Below the pieces are notes generated by a model. It did no database searches and was not told the origin of the DNA. It worked only from the letters and a program-made list of their open reading frames with translations. DNA of 64,000 nucleotides from assembly GCF_014897705.1 (NCBI RefSeq), contig NZ_JABUXV010000005.1, positions 186,001 to 250,000 of the forward strand. Direction: 5' to 3'. The position numbers were made by a program, and so were the translations under genes. Below are positions 51,629 through 60,898 of the stretch, in pieces. The DNA is from Brachybacterium sp. FME24 (GTDB lineage: Bacteria > Actinomycetota > Actinomycetes > Actinomycetales > Dermabacteraceae). How positions within the stretch are numbered: the first letter of the stretch is position 1; each line of letters starts with the position of its first letter.

Positions 51629-54600
51629 TCACTCCTCGGCGCCGAAGATCAGACGCTCGGCGATCAGCCGGGCGCGACGCGTCAGGCGCAGATACCTCTC
51701 CTCGAGATCCGAGGCGGAGGAGTCGTCCCCGTCGACCAACCAGGCCAGGGCGAGCAGATCGCTGCGGTCCGAGGGGAGCACATCCGCCTCGCGGCCCTTC
51801 CACAGGAACAGGCCTCGGCGGATCTGCCAGGCCAGGGCCCAGGCCTCCGAGAGCTCCTGCGCCTCGCGCAGGGAGATGACATCCGCCTCCGCGGCCGCCT
51901 CGAGCTGGCTGAGGGTCCGGGTAGTGCGCATCCCCTCGACTTCATGGGCATGATCCATGGCCAGGATCTGGGCACTCCATTCGACGTCGGTCATGCCGCC
52001 GCGTCCGAGTTTGAGCTGACGCGAGGGGTCCGCGTTGCGCGGCAGGCGTTCGGATTCGACCCGGGCCTTCATCCGCGTGATCTCGCGTCGCGCCCCTTCG
52101 TCGAGTCCGCCGCCCGGGTAGCGGTGGTGGTCCATCTCCGCGATCAGCTGCGCGGCGACAGCTTCGGAGGCCACGACGGGTCTGGCGCGAAGCAGCGCCT
52201 GCTTCTCCCAGGTCTGGGCGTCGCGCCGGTAGTAGTCGGTCCACGCCTCGATGCTGCGGGCGAGCGGGCCCATCTTGCCCTCGGGTCGCAGATCGGCGTT
52301 GACCTTCATGTCCGCGCCCGCGGCGGGAGCATTGAGGATCCGCTGCGTCTGGGTCGCCACGGCGATCGCGATCTCCCCGGTGGCTTTCCCCGCGCCACGG
52401 TCGATCGCCAGGAACTGGACGTCGGCGTCGGAGGCGTACCCCATCTCGCGGGCGCCGAAGCTGCCCATCGCGAGGATCGCCATCTCCACGCCGAGCGCCC
52501 GAGCCGGGTCGGAGCGTCGCTCGCGCAGTCGCCTGGCGGTGTCCACGTCGATCTCGTCCACGCTGTCGAGCGTCTCGGTGTCGCCATCGGCGACGTCACG
52601 CTCGACCGCGACAACATGGAAGGCCACGAGCAGGCCCGCCTCGAGGACCGCCTCGGCGAGGTCGGTGAGCGCCCGTGCAACCTCACGTGGGGCCGATACC
52701 CCGGTCAGGTGCGCCAGGGCGATGCGCAGCAGCTCCCGACTGCGGGTGCGGCGCAGCACGTCGCGCGCCACCTCGACGGAATCGACCCGGGAGATGACGG
52801 CGAGGAATTCCCGGCCCAGCACGTCGCGGGACAGTGGCCGCAGATGCTCGTCGCGGGCGAGCCAGCGCACCGCCTCCGGGATCTGCTCGAGCTGCTCGCC
52901 GACGAACCGGCTGGCGGACAGGACGCGGGTAAGTCGCTTCGCGGCGAGGCCGGAGTCCCGCAGCAGCCCCAGGTACCAGTGGGCCGAGCCGATGGTGTCG
53001 GAGATCCGGCGGAAGGAGAGCAGTCCGAGGTCGGGGTCGATGCCGTCGGCGAACCATTCGAGCATGGCCGGCAGCAACTGACGCTGGATCTTCGCGCGCC
53101 GCGAGATGCCTTCGGTCAGTGCCGAGATGTGACTGAGCGCCCGAGCCTCATCGCGGTAGCCGATCGCCGCGAGGCGCGCCTTCGCGGATTCCGGGCTCAG
53201 GGTGATCTGGCCGTCGCTGAGTGTCGACGAGGTCACCAGCAGCGGCCGGTAGTAGATCTCTTCGTGCAGCTGGCGCACTCGGCGCCGGGTGCGGTGGTAC
53301 TGCTGGTGGAACTCATCGGGGGTGAGGCCCATGGTGCGTGCCAGGCGGCGCAGGTCCGCGCCGGAGGTGGGCAGCACCTGGGTGCGGCGCAGCCGGTGCA
53401 GCTGCAGACGGTGCTCGACGCAGCGCAGGAAGCGGTAGGCGGCATCCATCTCCACGACGTGATCGCGGGAGATGTAGCCGCCCTCCCCCAGCCGCGCCAA
53501 CGACTCCAGCGTCGAACGGCTCTGGAGGCGGTCGTCGGTGCGCCCATGGACCATCTGCAGCAGCTGCACGGTGAACTCGACATCGCGCAGCCCGCCCGGG
53601 CCCAGTTTGATGTTGCGATCGACCTCACCGCGCGGGATGTGCTCGACCACGCGGCGGCGCATCGCCCGGGAATCCTCGACGAAGCGGTCGCGGGTGGAGG
53701 CCTGCCACACCCAGGGCTCCACCATGCCCTCGAAGTCCTGCCCGAGCTCGAGATCGCCTGCGGCGGCGCGGGCCTTCAGCAGCGCCTGGAACTCCCAGGA
53801 GTGCGCCCACTGCGAGTAGTAGCGGCGATAGGAGTCCAGGGTGCGCACGAGCGGCCCGTCCTTCCCCTCGGGACGAAGGTTCGCATCGACCTGCCAGAGA
53901 GACCCTTCGGACGTGCGATCCGAGCAGGCCCGGGCCAGCTCACGGGCCAGGGCCGAGCCGATCGTCACCAGCTCCTCCTCCGAGTCGTCCTCGGTCGGGG
54001 CACCCGGAGCCGGGGCGACCACGTGCATGACGTCGACGTCGGAGATGAAGTTCAGCTCGCGGGCACCGGTCTTGCCCATCGCGAGCACCGCCCAGCGAAC
54101 CTTCTGCTGTCCGTCGACGGCGGCCCGGGCGATCGCGGCGGCCGCATCGAGAGCAGCGTCGGCGAGGTCGCTGATCGCGACCGACACCCGCGGTTGCAGC
54201 GCCATGGGTGAGGGTGCGACGACGTCCGCCGCCGCGATCTGCACCAGCCGCTGGTGATAGGCCACGCGGAGCGCATCGCGCATCTCCCGGGCGCCGTCGG
54301 CGGCGACCGGCACCTCGGCCTCGGGATCCGCCCCGACGGCTCGCAGCAGAGCCTCACGCACTGCGGCGGCCGACAGGGACAGTTGATCGTCCCCGTCCCG
54401 CAGCGCCTCCAGGCACTCCGGGTGGCGGGCGAGGAAGTCCCCGAGGGCGACCGAGGTCCCGAGCAGTCGGATCAGTCGGTCCCCATGGCCCCCGGTGGTC
54501 CCGACGGAGGCGAGGAAATCGTCCATCAGGACCGCGTGCCCACCCTCTTGGGCGGATTCGGCAAGCCGCAGCAGCCCCAGCACCGCATCGTCGCCGTCGG

Positions 54601-54739
54601 CCGTGGCGCCGAGTCTCGCAGCGGCCCCTCTCCCGAGGGCGGACAGCACCGGTTCGGACAGGAAGCGGTGCACCCGGTCGGTGCGGCTGAATCCGAGGCG
54701 GGCGAGAGCACCCGTCGTGGCGGGCGGTTCGGTCGTCAT
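51629..54739 (-). CDS. glnE: Bifunctional glutamine synthetase adenylyltransferase/deadenylylase GlnE
   Basis: 1036 aa. Two nucleotidyltransferase halves. The N-terminal adenylyl-removase half has GKTGARELNFISDVDVMHV (about residue 222), and the C-terminal transferase half has MGSFGAREMGYASDADVQFL. Each carries the metal-binding DxD. Conserved LRPEGKDGPL and LRPEGKMGPL appear in the two halves, followed by helical GlnD-like domains. It should modify the Tyr in DLYELPPEE of GlnA. It lies 13 bp after glnA2 with its own GGGGAG Shine-Dalgarno. Confidence 0.96.
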   Translation of the reverse strand: MTTEPPATTGALARLGFSRTDRVHRFLSEPVLSALGRGAAARLGATADGDDAVLGLLRLAESAQEGGHAVLMDDFLASVGTTGGHGDRLIRLLGTSVALGDFLARHPECLEALRDGDDQLSLSAAAVREALLRAVGADPEAEVPVAADGAREMRDALRVAYHQRLVQIAAADVVAPSPMALQPRVSVAISDLADAALDAAAAIARAAVDGQQKVRWAVLAMGKTGARELNFISDVDVMHVVAPAPGAPTEDDSEEELVTIGSALARELARACSDRTSEGSLWQVDANLRPEGKDGPLVRTLDSYRRYYSQWAHSWEFQALLKARAAAGDLELGQDFEGMVEPWVWQASTRDRFVEDSRAMRRRVVEHIPRGEVDRNIKLGPGGLRDVEFTVQLLQMVHGRTDDRLQSRSTLESLARLGEGGYISRDHVVEMDAAYRFLRCVEHRLQLHRLRRTQVLPTSGADLRRLARTMGLTPDEFHQQYHRTRRRVRQLHEEIYYRPLLVTSSTLSDGQITLSPESAKARLAAIGYRDEARALSHISALTEGISRRAKIQRQLLPAMLEWFADGIDPDLGLLSFRRISDTIGSAHWYLGLLRDSGLAAKRLTRVLSASRFVGEQLEQIPEAVRWLARDEHLRPLSRDVLGREFLAVISRVDSVEVARDVLRRTRSRELLRIALAHLTGVSAPREVARALTDLAEAVLEAGLLVAFHVVAVERDVADGDTETLDSVDEIDVDTARRLRERRSDPARALGVEMAILAMGSFGAREMGYASDADVQFLAIDRGAGKATGEIAIAVATQTQRILNAPAAGADMKVNADLRPEGKMGPLARSIEAWTDYYRRDAQTWEKQALLRARPVVASEAVAAQLIAEMDHHRYPGGGLDEGARREITRMKARVESERLPRNADPSRQLKLGRGGMTDVEWSAQILAMDHAHEVEGMRTTRTLSQLEAAAEADVISLREAQELSEAWALAWQIRRGLFLWKGREADVLPSDRSDLLALAWLVDGDDSSASDLEERYLRLTRRARLIAERLIFGAEE

Positions 54740-54752
54740 GGCGCTGCTCCCC

Positions 54753-56090
54753 TCAGACCCTGCTGAAGGTGGAGGCGAGCTCGTGGTCGGTCACCTGCTC
54801 GCGGTAACGCTGCCATTCCTGCTGTTTGTCGCGCAGGAAGAACTCGAAGACCTGCTCGCCGAGGGTGCTGGCCATCAGCTCAGAGCTCTCGAAGTTCTCG
54901 AGCGCGCGGAAGAGGTCCGTGGGCAGGGGCTCGATACCCATCGCACGGCGCTCGCGTTCGGAGAGGTCCCAGACCGCATCCTCTGCGCCTTCGGGCAGCT
55001 CGTACTCCCCTTCGATGCCGGCCATCCCCGCCGCCAGCAGGACCGCGAGCGCGAGATACGGGTTCGCCGACGAGTCCAGCCCACGGAACTCAACCCGAGA
55101 GCTGGTGCCCTTGGTGGGCTTGTGGAAGGGGACCCGAACCAGCGCCGAGCGGTTGTTGTGGCCCCAGCAGATGTAGCTCGGGGCCTCCTGCGCGCCCCAG
55201 AGACGCTTGTAGGAATTGACCCACTGATTGGTCACCGCGCTGTACTCCGGGGCGTGGCGCAGCAGGCCCGCGATGAACTGCCGGCCCGTGCGGGAGAGTC
55301 CGTATTCGGCGCCCGGCTCATGGAACGCGTTCTTGCCGCCCTGGAACATCGACAGGTGCGTGTGCATGCCGGAGCCGGGGTGCTCGATCATCGGCTTGGG
55401 CATGAAGGTCGCGACCTGCCCCATGGACAGGGCGACCTCCTTGACCACCGTGCGCAGCGTGACGATGTTGTCCGCCGTGGTCAGAGCGTCGGCGTAGCGC
55501 AGGTCGATCTCGTTCTGGCCGGGCCCGTTCTCGTGGTGGGAGAACTCGACCTGGATGTTCATCGCCTCGAGGTGCTCGATGGCGGCCCGGCGGAAGTCCT
55601 GGCCCTGCCCGCGGTGGACATGGTCGAAATAGCCGGCGCTATCGATCGGGCGCAGTCCCTCCCCGCGCCGGTACGGCTCATCGAAGAGATAGAACTCGAT
55701 CTCGGGATGGGCGAAGAATTCCAGCCCCTTCTCCTCGGCCCGGCCCAGGGCCTCGCGCAGCACGCGGCGCGGATCGGAGGCGGCAGGCTCCCCGTCGGGG
55801 GTCAGCACATCGCACATCATGCGACCGGTCGCATTGGTCTCGCCGCGCCAGGACAACAGCTCGAAGGTCGAGGGATCCGGGCGCAGGAGCATGTCCGACT
55901 CGTAGCTGCGGGTGAGGCCCTCGATGGTGGAGCCGTCGATGCCGATGCCCTCGGTGAACGCGGTCTCGAGATCGGACGGCGAGATCGCGATGGACTTCAG
56001 CGTCCCGGCGATGTCGCAGAACCACAGGCGGATGAACCGCACGTCGCGATCGGAGACCGTTCGGATGACGTCGTCGTGGAGATGTTCCAT
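54753..56090 (-). CDS. glnA2: Glutamine synthetase-like protein GlnA2, no adenylylation Tyr
   Basis: 445 aa. All GS catalytic blocks are present: LWFCDIAGTLKS, HPEIEFYLFD, FSHHENGPGQNEIDLRYA, HPGSGMHTHLSMF and NNRSALVRVP. The region that carries the adenylylated Tyr in GlnA reads AVWDLSERER here, so GlnE should not act on it despite the shared operon. Streptomyces GlnA2 is a gamma-glutamylpolyamine synthetase, so polyamine use is possible. The ATG is preceded by CAGACT seven bases upstream, a weak leaderless candidate. Confidence 0.93.
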   Translation of the reverse strand: MEHLHDDVIRTVSDRDVRFIRLWFCDIAGTLKSIAISPSDLETAFTEGIGIDGSTIEGLTRSYESDMLLRPDPSTFELLSWRGETNATGRMMCDVLTPDGEPAASDPRRVLREALGRAEEKGLEFFAHPEIEFYLFDEPYRRGEGLRPIDSAGYFDHVHRGQGQDFRRAAIEHLEAMNIQVEFSHHENGPGQNEIDLRYADALTTADNIVTLRTVVKEVALSMGQVATFMPKPMIEHPGSGMHTHLSMFQGGKNAFHEPGAEYGLSRTGRQFIAGLLRHAPEYSAVTNQWVNSYKRLWGAQEAPSYICWGHNNRSALVRVPFHKPTKGTSSRVEFRGLDSSANPYLALAVLLAAGMAGIEGEYELPEGAEDAVWDLSERERRAMGIEPLPTDLFRALENFESSELMASTLGEQVFEFFLRDKQQEWQRYREQVTDHELASTFSRV

Positions 56091-56188
56091 GGCGCCCAGT
56101 CTGCCTCAGCATGTCCCGTCCCACGACAGCACGACGCCCCGACATCCGGGGTGGACGTCAGGGCGCGGAGCGGTCGACCGGAGCCTGA

Positions 56189-56821
56189 TCACATGTTGGC
56201 TTGGACGTACCATTCGCCGTCGTCGGCCTTGACCATGCCCATGTTGACCGACTGGCCGGCCATCGTGACCGCAGCGGAACCATCGCCGTTGTCCGTCAGC
56301 TCGATCATGGAGGCATCGATCGTGTCGAACATGCCCGGCTGGAGCTCGATCCCTTGGCCCTCGAAGCCAGCTTCCAGACCCGGTGCGCAGGTCTCAACGA
56401 AGGACTTGCTGGGCGCGCCTCCGGTCGTTGGATCGAAGATCATCTCGCAGGCTCCCGCGGCGTCATCGTCGAGCACCTGCATGAACTCGACGAAGCGCTC
56501 GGATCCCGCCGTCAGATCGTCCTCGGAGAGCTCACCGCCGGCAGCGCCTTCCTCACCTTCGGAGGCAGCGGCGTCGTCACCCTCCTCCTCAGCGGCAGGA
56601 GCGTCACCCTCCTCCTCAGCGTCCGGGGCGTCACCTTCCTCCTCAGCGTCCGGGGCGTCACCTTCCTCCTCAGCAGGCTGGTCCTCTTCGGTGACCGTGC
56701 CGTCGCCGCCCTCGTCCTCTCCCCCGAGAAGGCCTCCGCAGGCCGAGGCGCCCGCGACGATCGCGAGGGCTCCCAGCCCCGTAGCCGCTCCCCGTACTGT
56801 CCTGCGCATGATCGACGTCAT
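56189..56821 (-). CDS. Acidic-repeat lipoprotein of unknown function
   Basis: 210 aa. Signal peptide with lipobox GASAC (Cys28), then a disordered acidic region (about 35-95) with repeats of EEEGDAPDA encoded by a 27-bp DNA repeat. A folded C-terminal domain (about 98-210) follows, with two Cys and a closing WYVQANM, typical of actinobacterial DUF4878/NTF2-like lipoproteins. GGAGG lies 8 nt before the ATG. Function unknown. Confidence 0.75.
   Translation of the reverse strand: MTSIMRRTVRGAATGLGALAIVAGASACGGLLGGEDEGGDGTVTEEDQPAEEEGDAPDAEEEGDAPDAEEEGDAPAAEEEGDDAAASEGEEGAAGGELSEDDLTAGSERFVEFMQVLDDDAAGACEMIFDPTTGGAPSKSFVETCAPGLEAGFEGQGIELQPGMFDTIDASMIELTDNGDGSAAVTMAGQSVNMGMVKADDGEWYVQANM
56586..56672 (-). 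repeat. 27-bp tandem repeat in the lipoprotein gene
   Basis: About three copies of a 27-bp unit encoding AEEEGDAPD/A, nearly identical in sequence. A likely site of length variation. Confidence 0.8.
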
Positions 56822-57090
56822 GATCGTGTCCTCCCTCGTGATGACGGCATTGATACCGACGAATCATAAGAGTTCCATAATCCGTCCGTGGCCGACATGG
56901 GGAGGACTCCCCATTCGTCCCACGCGCTCCTGCGCCGGCCCGACGGGGGCGCGAGACCCGGGGTACCGGTTCGATCGGCCCCGCCGATAGGCTGTGGGGA
57001 CGCAGGACGCCCCGTCTCGACCAGCTGCGCCCGTGGGGCGCGACGGCGGACGGCACACCACCCTTCCTCCATCCCGTCCAGGAGCACATC
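56822..57090. other. 269-bp divergent intergenic region (lipoprotein / panB)
   Basis: Includes the lipoprotein leader and, toward panB, a TAGGCT -10 candidate at 56988-56993 that would leave a leader of about 90 nt. No riboswitch or ORF recognised. Confidence 0.4.
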
Positions 57091-57918
57091 GTGAGCACCC
57101 CTTCCGGCACCGCATCCGTCGGCCCGGCCAAGATCCGAATTCGCCACCTGCAGGACGCCAAGGAGCGCGGGCGACCGTTCTCGATGCTCACCGCATACGA
57201 CCAGTACTCGGCCAAGGCTTTCGAGGCTGCTGGGATCGAGGTGCTCCTGATCGGGGACTCCGTCGGCACCACGGTGCTCGGACACGCCACGACGACCGGG
57301 ACCACGCATCAGGACATGCTCACTTTCACCGGCGCCGTCGCCCGCAGCGTGCACCGCCCCCTGATCGTCGCCGATCTCGCGTTCGGCACGTATGAGACCG
57401 GGCCGCTGGACGCGGTGAACCACGCCGTCGAGCTGGTCCGTGCGGGCGCCGAACTGGTCAAGCTCGAGGGCGGGCACGCGCTCGTCCCGCAGATCCGTGC
57501 GCTGGTCAATGCCGGGATCCCTGTGATGGGGCACCTCGGATTCACCCCGCAGTCCGTGAACTCGCTCTCCGGGCACCGAGTCCAGGGTCGCGATGCCGCG
57601 GCCGCGGACGAGCTGGCCGAGAACGCCCTGGCGATCCAGGACGCGGGCGCCTCGGCGATCGTGCTCGAGCTGGTCCCGGCCCAGGTCGCCGCTCGCATCA
57701 CCGAGGTCCTCCACGTGCCGACGATCGGAGTCGGTGCCGGCCCGTCCTGCGACGGTCAGGTGCTGGTGTGGCAGGACATGGCGGGGCTCTCCGGCTTCCA
57801 CGGGAAGTTCGTCAAGAATTTCGCGGATATGCGTGGCGATCTCACGCGTGCAGCCGAGCAGTACCGCGCCGAGGTGACTGAGCGCACGTACCCGGGTCCG
57901 GAGCACTCCTTCGAGTGA
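57091..57918 (+). CDS. panB: 3-methyl-2-oxobutanoate hydroxymethyltransferase PanB
   Basis: 275 aa. First committed enzyme of pantothenate synthesis, making ketopantoate with methylene-THF. TIM barrel with metal-binding motifs GDSVGTTVLGHATT and ADLAFGTYE, catalytic Glu region VKLEGG, MGHLGFTPQSV and PTIGVGAGPSCDGQVLVWQD. GTG start, AGGAG 7 nt upstream. Monocistronic, followed by a strong terminator. Confidence 0.96.
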   Translation: MSTPSGTASVGPAKIRIRHLQDAKERGRPFSMLTAYDQYSAKAFEAAGIEVLLIGDSVGTTVLGHATTTGTTHQDMLTFTGAVARSVHRPLIVADLAFGTYETGPLDAVNHAVELVRAGAELVKLEGGHALVPQIRALVNAGIPVMGHLGFTPQSVNSLSGHRVQGRDAAAADELAENALAIQDAGASAIVLELVPAQVAARITEVLHVPTIGVGAGPSCDGQVLVWQDMAGLSGFHGKFVKNFADMRGDLTRAAEQYRAEVTERTYPGPEHSFE

Positions 57919-57938
57919 GGGCACCCTCCCCTCGCACG

Positions 57939-57973
57939 GCCGCTCCGGTGACCGAGTCGGTCACCGGAGCGGC
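57939..57973. terminator. Strong bidirectional terminator after panB
   Basis: A perfect 15-bp stem GCCGCTCCGGTGACC/GGTCACCGGAGCGGC (57939-57953 with 57959-57973), loop GAGTC. It sits between convergent panB and the SPOR-like gene. Confidence 0.85.
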
Positions 57974-57997
57974 TGCGTACAGGGAGGATCAGCGGAA

Positions 57998-58207
57998 TCA
58001 GTCAGCCGGAGCTGACGCGTCGCCGTCGCCCTCCCAGGCGTCGTCCTCCTGCTCCCACTTCTCATTGCGGTCGGCCGCAATCGTGAGCGCCTGCTGCGCC
58101 TGCTCCGGCGTCGAGTACGGCCCCATCAGGTCGTTGACGGGCGACTGGCGACCCTCCTCCACTCTGCCGGTGCTGAGGTTGTAATAGAACTCCGTGCCCT
58201 CGGTCAC
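57998..58207 (-). CDS. Small SPOR-domain-like protein
   Basis: 69 aa, GTG start with AAGGAG 6 nt upstream. The sequence [20 protein letters not shown] then [19 protein letters not shown] resembles the short actinobacterial proteins annotated as SPOR-domain that neighbour map. The C-terminal 20 residues are acidic. No signal peptide, so a peptidoglycan-binding role is doubtful. It diverges from map. Confidence 0.78.
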   Translation of the reverse strand: MTEGTEFYYNLSTGRVEEGRQSPVNDLMGPYSTPEQAQQALTIAADRNEKWEQEDDAWEGDGDASAPAD

Positions 58208-58244
58208 GTCGATCTCCTTCCACGTCGATGAGAGACTGGTAGGT

Positions 58245-59132
58245 ATGACTGTAGAGCAGGTGTGGACCCGTCCAGAAGGCCGTGAAGTGCTGGTTCCCGG
58301 CACGATCGGCCCACCTCGCGCGGTGCCCGCGCGAATCGAACGCCCCGAGTACGTCGGCAAGGACGAGGCCGTCTCCGACTCCGGGCCCCGGGTGCAGACC
58401 GCCGACGTCATCGAGCGGGTGCGCGAGGCGAGCCGCGTCGCAGCACTCGCCCTGCAGGCCGCCGGGGAAGCCGCCGAACCCGGCGTGACCACCGATCACA
58501 TCGACGCGGTGGTCCATGAGGTGCTGATCCAGCACGGCGCCTATCCGTCCACGCTCGGCTACCTCGGCTTCGAGAAGTCCTGCTGCACGAGCCTGAACGA
58601 AGTCATCTGCCACGGCATCCCGGATTCCACCGTCATGCAGTCCGGTGACATCCTCAACGTCGATGTCACCGCATTCCTGCACGGCGTCCATGGCGACACC
58701 AATGCCACCTTCGCGGTCGGCGAGGTCGACCTGCACGCACAGCAGCTGATCGACCGCTCCCACGAGGCGATGATGCGCGGCATCCGCGCCGCCAAACCGG
58801 GCCGCGAGGTCAACGTCATCGGCCGTGTGATCGAGAAGTTCGTGGCCCGTCATGGCTACGAATCGGTGCGCGACTACACGGGGCACGGGGTCGCAGAGGG
58901 ATTCCACAACGGCCTGATCATCCCTCACTACGACTCGGCGCCCATGTTCGACGATGTGATCACCGAGGGCATGACCTTCACGATCGAACCGATGGTCACG
59001 ATCGGCTCGCAGGCGTCGGAGCAGTGGGACGACGGCTGGACCGTGGTCACCAAGGATCGTTCCTTCACCGCCCAGTTCGAGCACACGATGCTGATCACTG
59101 CGGAGGGCCCCGAACTGCTCACCATCGTCTGA
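58245..59132 (+). CDS. map: Methionine aminopeptidase, type I
   Basis: 295 aa. Removes N-terminal Met. Has the N-terminal extension of actinobacterial MetAP-Ic ([20 protein letters not shown]). Metal ligands are in [19 protein letters not shown] (two Asp), the catalytic/metal His in [11 protein letters not shown], the Glu in FTIEPMV and the last Glu in [10 protein letters not shown]. Start at MTVEQVW; no clear Shine-Dalgarno or -10 was seen. The stop lies inside the first unit of a 7-bp tandem repeat. Confidence 0.95.
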   Translation: MTVEQVWTRPEGREVLVPGTIGPPRAVPARIERPEYVGKDEAVSDSGPRVQTADVIERVREASRVAALALQAAGEAAEPGVTTDHIDAVVHEVLIQHGAYPSTLGYLGFEKSCCTSLNEVICHGIPDSTVMQSGDILNVDVTAFLHGVHGDTNATFAVGEVDLHAQQLIDRSHEAMMRGIRAAKPGREVNVIGRVIEKFVARHGYESVRDYTGHGVAEGFHNGLIIPHYDSAPMFDDVITEGMTFTIEPMVTIGSQASEQWDDGWTVVTKDRSFTAQFEHTMLITAEGPELLTIV

Positions 59133-59193
59133 GTGCTGAGTGCTGAGTGCTGAGTGCTGAGTGCTGAGTGCTGAGAGTGCTGAGAGTGCTGAG
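59130..59193 (+). repeat. 7-bp tandem repeat starting at the map stop codon
   Basis: Six copies of TGAGTGC followed by two TGAGAGTGC copies. The first TGA is the map stop. With a 7-bp period the TGAs fall in all three frames. Confidence 0.95.
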
Positions 59194-59222
59194 AACGAGA
59201 AGAGGCCCGGTCCCGGGCCGGG

Positions 59223-59228
59223 TATCGT
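59223..59228 (+). promoter_or_regulatory. Possible -10 element of ppgK
   Basis: TATCGT just after the TGAGTGC repeat. The predicted leader is about 70 nt with AGGAG before the ATG. Confidence 0.4.
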
Positions 59229-59308
59229 GATTGCACCGTGCGCTCTGCCAGGGCGCGGCGACCTCCGGGCGGCATTTCCTGCCCGACCCTTCGGAACCAG
59301 GAGACGCG

Positions 59309-60460
59309 ATGAGCAAGGCGAAGACCCCGATCGCTTTCGGGATCGACATCGGCGGCAGCGGCATCAAGGGCGCCCCTGTCGACCTCACCACCGGTCAGCT
59401 CACTGCGGAACGAGTGCGCATCCGCACCCCCCAGCCGTCGACCCCCGATGCGGTGGCAGACGCCGTGCGTGACCTGGTCGCCTCGTTCGACATCCCGCGC
59501 GGGACTCCCGTGGGCGTCACCTTCCCGGCGGTCATCCAGCACGGGGTCGCGAAGACCGCGGCCAACGTCGACAGCTCCTGGATCGGCACCGATGTGGACG
59601 CACTGCTCACCGAGCGCACCGGGCACGACGTGTTCGTCGTCAACGATGCCGATGCAGCCGGTATCGCCGAGATGGATTTCGGCGCCGGGCAGGGGCGCAA
59701 GGGCGTGGTGCTCGTGATCACGCTCGGCACCGGTGTCGGCAGCGGGATGTTCGTCGACGGGAAGCTCGTGCCGAACGCCGAGCTGGGACACCTCCCCCTC
59801 AAGGGAGATTCCGCCGAGAAGTACATGGCCTCGTCCGTGCGCGAGCGTGAAGAGCTGTCGTGGAAGAAGTGGTCCAAGCGTCTGCAGAAGTACTTCTCCC
59901 TGGTGGAGTTCCTGTTCAGCCCCGACCTCATCATCGTCGGCGGCGGGATCTCCAAGGAGCATGAGAAGTTCCTGCCCCGTCTGGATCTGCACACGCCGAT
60001 CGTGCCTGCGGGACTGCGGAACGAAGCCGGTATCGTCGGCGCCGCGGCACTGGCCCAGCGCGCGACGGCTCCTTCCGGCGACGCCTCGTCGACGCCTGCC
60101 CCAAAGCCGGATGCGAAGAAGGCACCTGCGACGAAGAAGCCTGCCTCCAAGACGTCATCCGGTGGGGCGACGGCCTCCGCCTCCACGGCGCGGACAAAGA
60201 CCACCTCGGCCGCAGCCGGCACGAGCGCCAAGAAGTCCGCACCCGCGAAGAAGGCTGCGCCGTCCACGAGGGCGGCGTCGACCACAACATCTGCGTCGGC
60301 GTCCACCACAACGTCCCCCTCGGCGACGAAGTCGGCGCCCACCACGAAATCCGCTTCCGCGAAGAAGCCGGCGTCCACGAGCAAGCCCGGTTCCGCGAAG
60401 AAGCCGGCGGCGGCGGCCAAGAAGACGGCATCGACGACGTCGAAGGCGTCCAAGAACTGA
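59309..60460 (+). CDS. ppgK: Polyphosphate glucokinase PpgK with a long Lys/Ala/Ser/Thr-rich tail
   Basis: 383 aa, against about 250-270 for typical PpgK. The ROK-type kinase part (1-253) is complete: phosphate-binding [26 protein letters not shown] with the catalytic Asp, [24 protein letters not shown] and the PpgK segment [20 protein letters not shown]. Residues 254-383 are low-complexity, histone H1-like, with about 22 Lys and only two Asp ([26 protein letters not shown]). The tail is in frame with normal codon use, so it is not a frameshift artefact. Phosphorylates glucose with polyP or ATP. Confidence 0.93.
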   Translation: MSKAKTPIAFGIDIGGSGIKGAPVDLTTGQLTAERVRIRTPQPSTPDAVADAVRDLVASFDIPRGTPVGVTFPAVIQHGVAKTAANVDSSWIGTDVDALLTERTGHDVFVVNDADAAGIAEMDFGAGQGRKGVVLVITLGTGVGSGMFVDGKLVPNAELGHLPLKGDSAEKYMASSVREREELSWKKWSKRLQKYFSLVEFLFSPDLIIVGGGISKEHEKFLPRLDLHTPIVPAGLRNEAGIVGAAALAQRATAPSGDASSTPAPKPDAKKAPATKKPASKTSSGGATASASTARTKTTSAAAGTSAKKSAPAKKAAPSTRAASTTTSASASTTTSPSATKSAPTTKSASAKKPASTSKPGSAKKPAAAAKKTASTTSKASKN

Positions 60461-60482
60461 TTCGCCCCTCTCTGACCGAACA

Positions 60483-60514
60483 CCCCGCAGCGCGTGACGT
60501 CACGCGCTGCGGGG
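60483..60514. terminator. 32-bp perfect palindrome between ppgK and RNase P RNA
   Basis: CCCCGCAGCGCGTGAC and its exact complement with no spacer. It ends transcripts from both sides: ppgK stops 22 bp to the left and the RNase P RNA 3' end is a few bases to the right. Confidence 0.8.
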
Positions 60515-60516
60515 TA

Positions 60517-60886
60517 AGGGACCAGCCGGCCTGTAAGCCGGGTTCTGTGATCGGCAGCCATCCATCTCGTATCGCCGTTGCCGACGATCTCCAGCGGTCT
60601 ACCCGGGAACTCGGGCCGGCGCCCTCTAACGTTCCCTGTCTGACCTTGCTCCCGGTGGGGTTTACCGTGCCGACCTCGTCACCGAGGCCGCGGTGGTCTC
60701 TTACACCACCCTTTCACCCTTACCGACCGTGCCCCGAGGGGTACGGGCGGCGGTCTGCTTTCTGTGGCACTGTCCCGCGGATCACTCCGGGTGGGCGTTA
60801 CCCACCACCGTGCCGGATGGAGCCCGGACTTTCCTCGGCCCCGGAGCGTGAGCCCCGAGGACGCGGCTGCCCGGCCGACTGGTCCG
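60517..60886 (-). ncRNA. rnpB: RNase P RNA (type A)
   Basis: About 370 nt. Universal blocks on the minus strand: GAGGAAAGTCCGGGCTCC (P4 5' side), CCACAGAAAGCAGACCGCC, GGTAAGGGTGAAAGGGTGG, TAAGAGACCACCGCG and ACAGAACCCGGCTTACAGGC (P4 3' side). The ends pair as P1 (GGACCAGTCGGCC with GGCCGGCTGGTCC). Ends are good to a few bases. Confidence 0.95.
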
Positions 60887-60892
60887 CCACGG

Positions 60893-60898
60893 ATTCTA
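60893..60898 (-). promoter_or_regulatory. -10 element of rnpB
   Basis: TAGAAT on the minus strand, seven bases before the expected RNA 5' end. Confidence 0.65.

Noticed and set aside
50486-54211. A 1241-codon plus-strand frame opposite the nuclease and glnE
   Set aside because: Same GC-skew artefact; both minus-strand proteins have intact family motifs.
56822-57090. Riboswitch upstream of panB
   Set aside because: No recognisable conserved riboswitch core was found in the 90-nt predicted leader.
59130-59193. Possible CRISPR-like array
   Set aside because: Units are 7-9 bp with no spacers; a simple tandem repeat.
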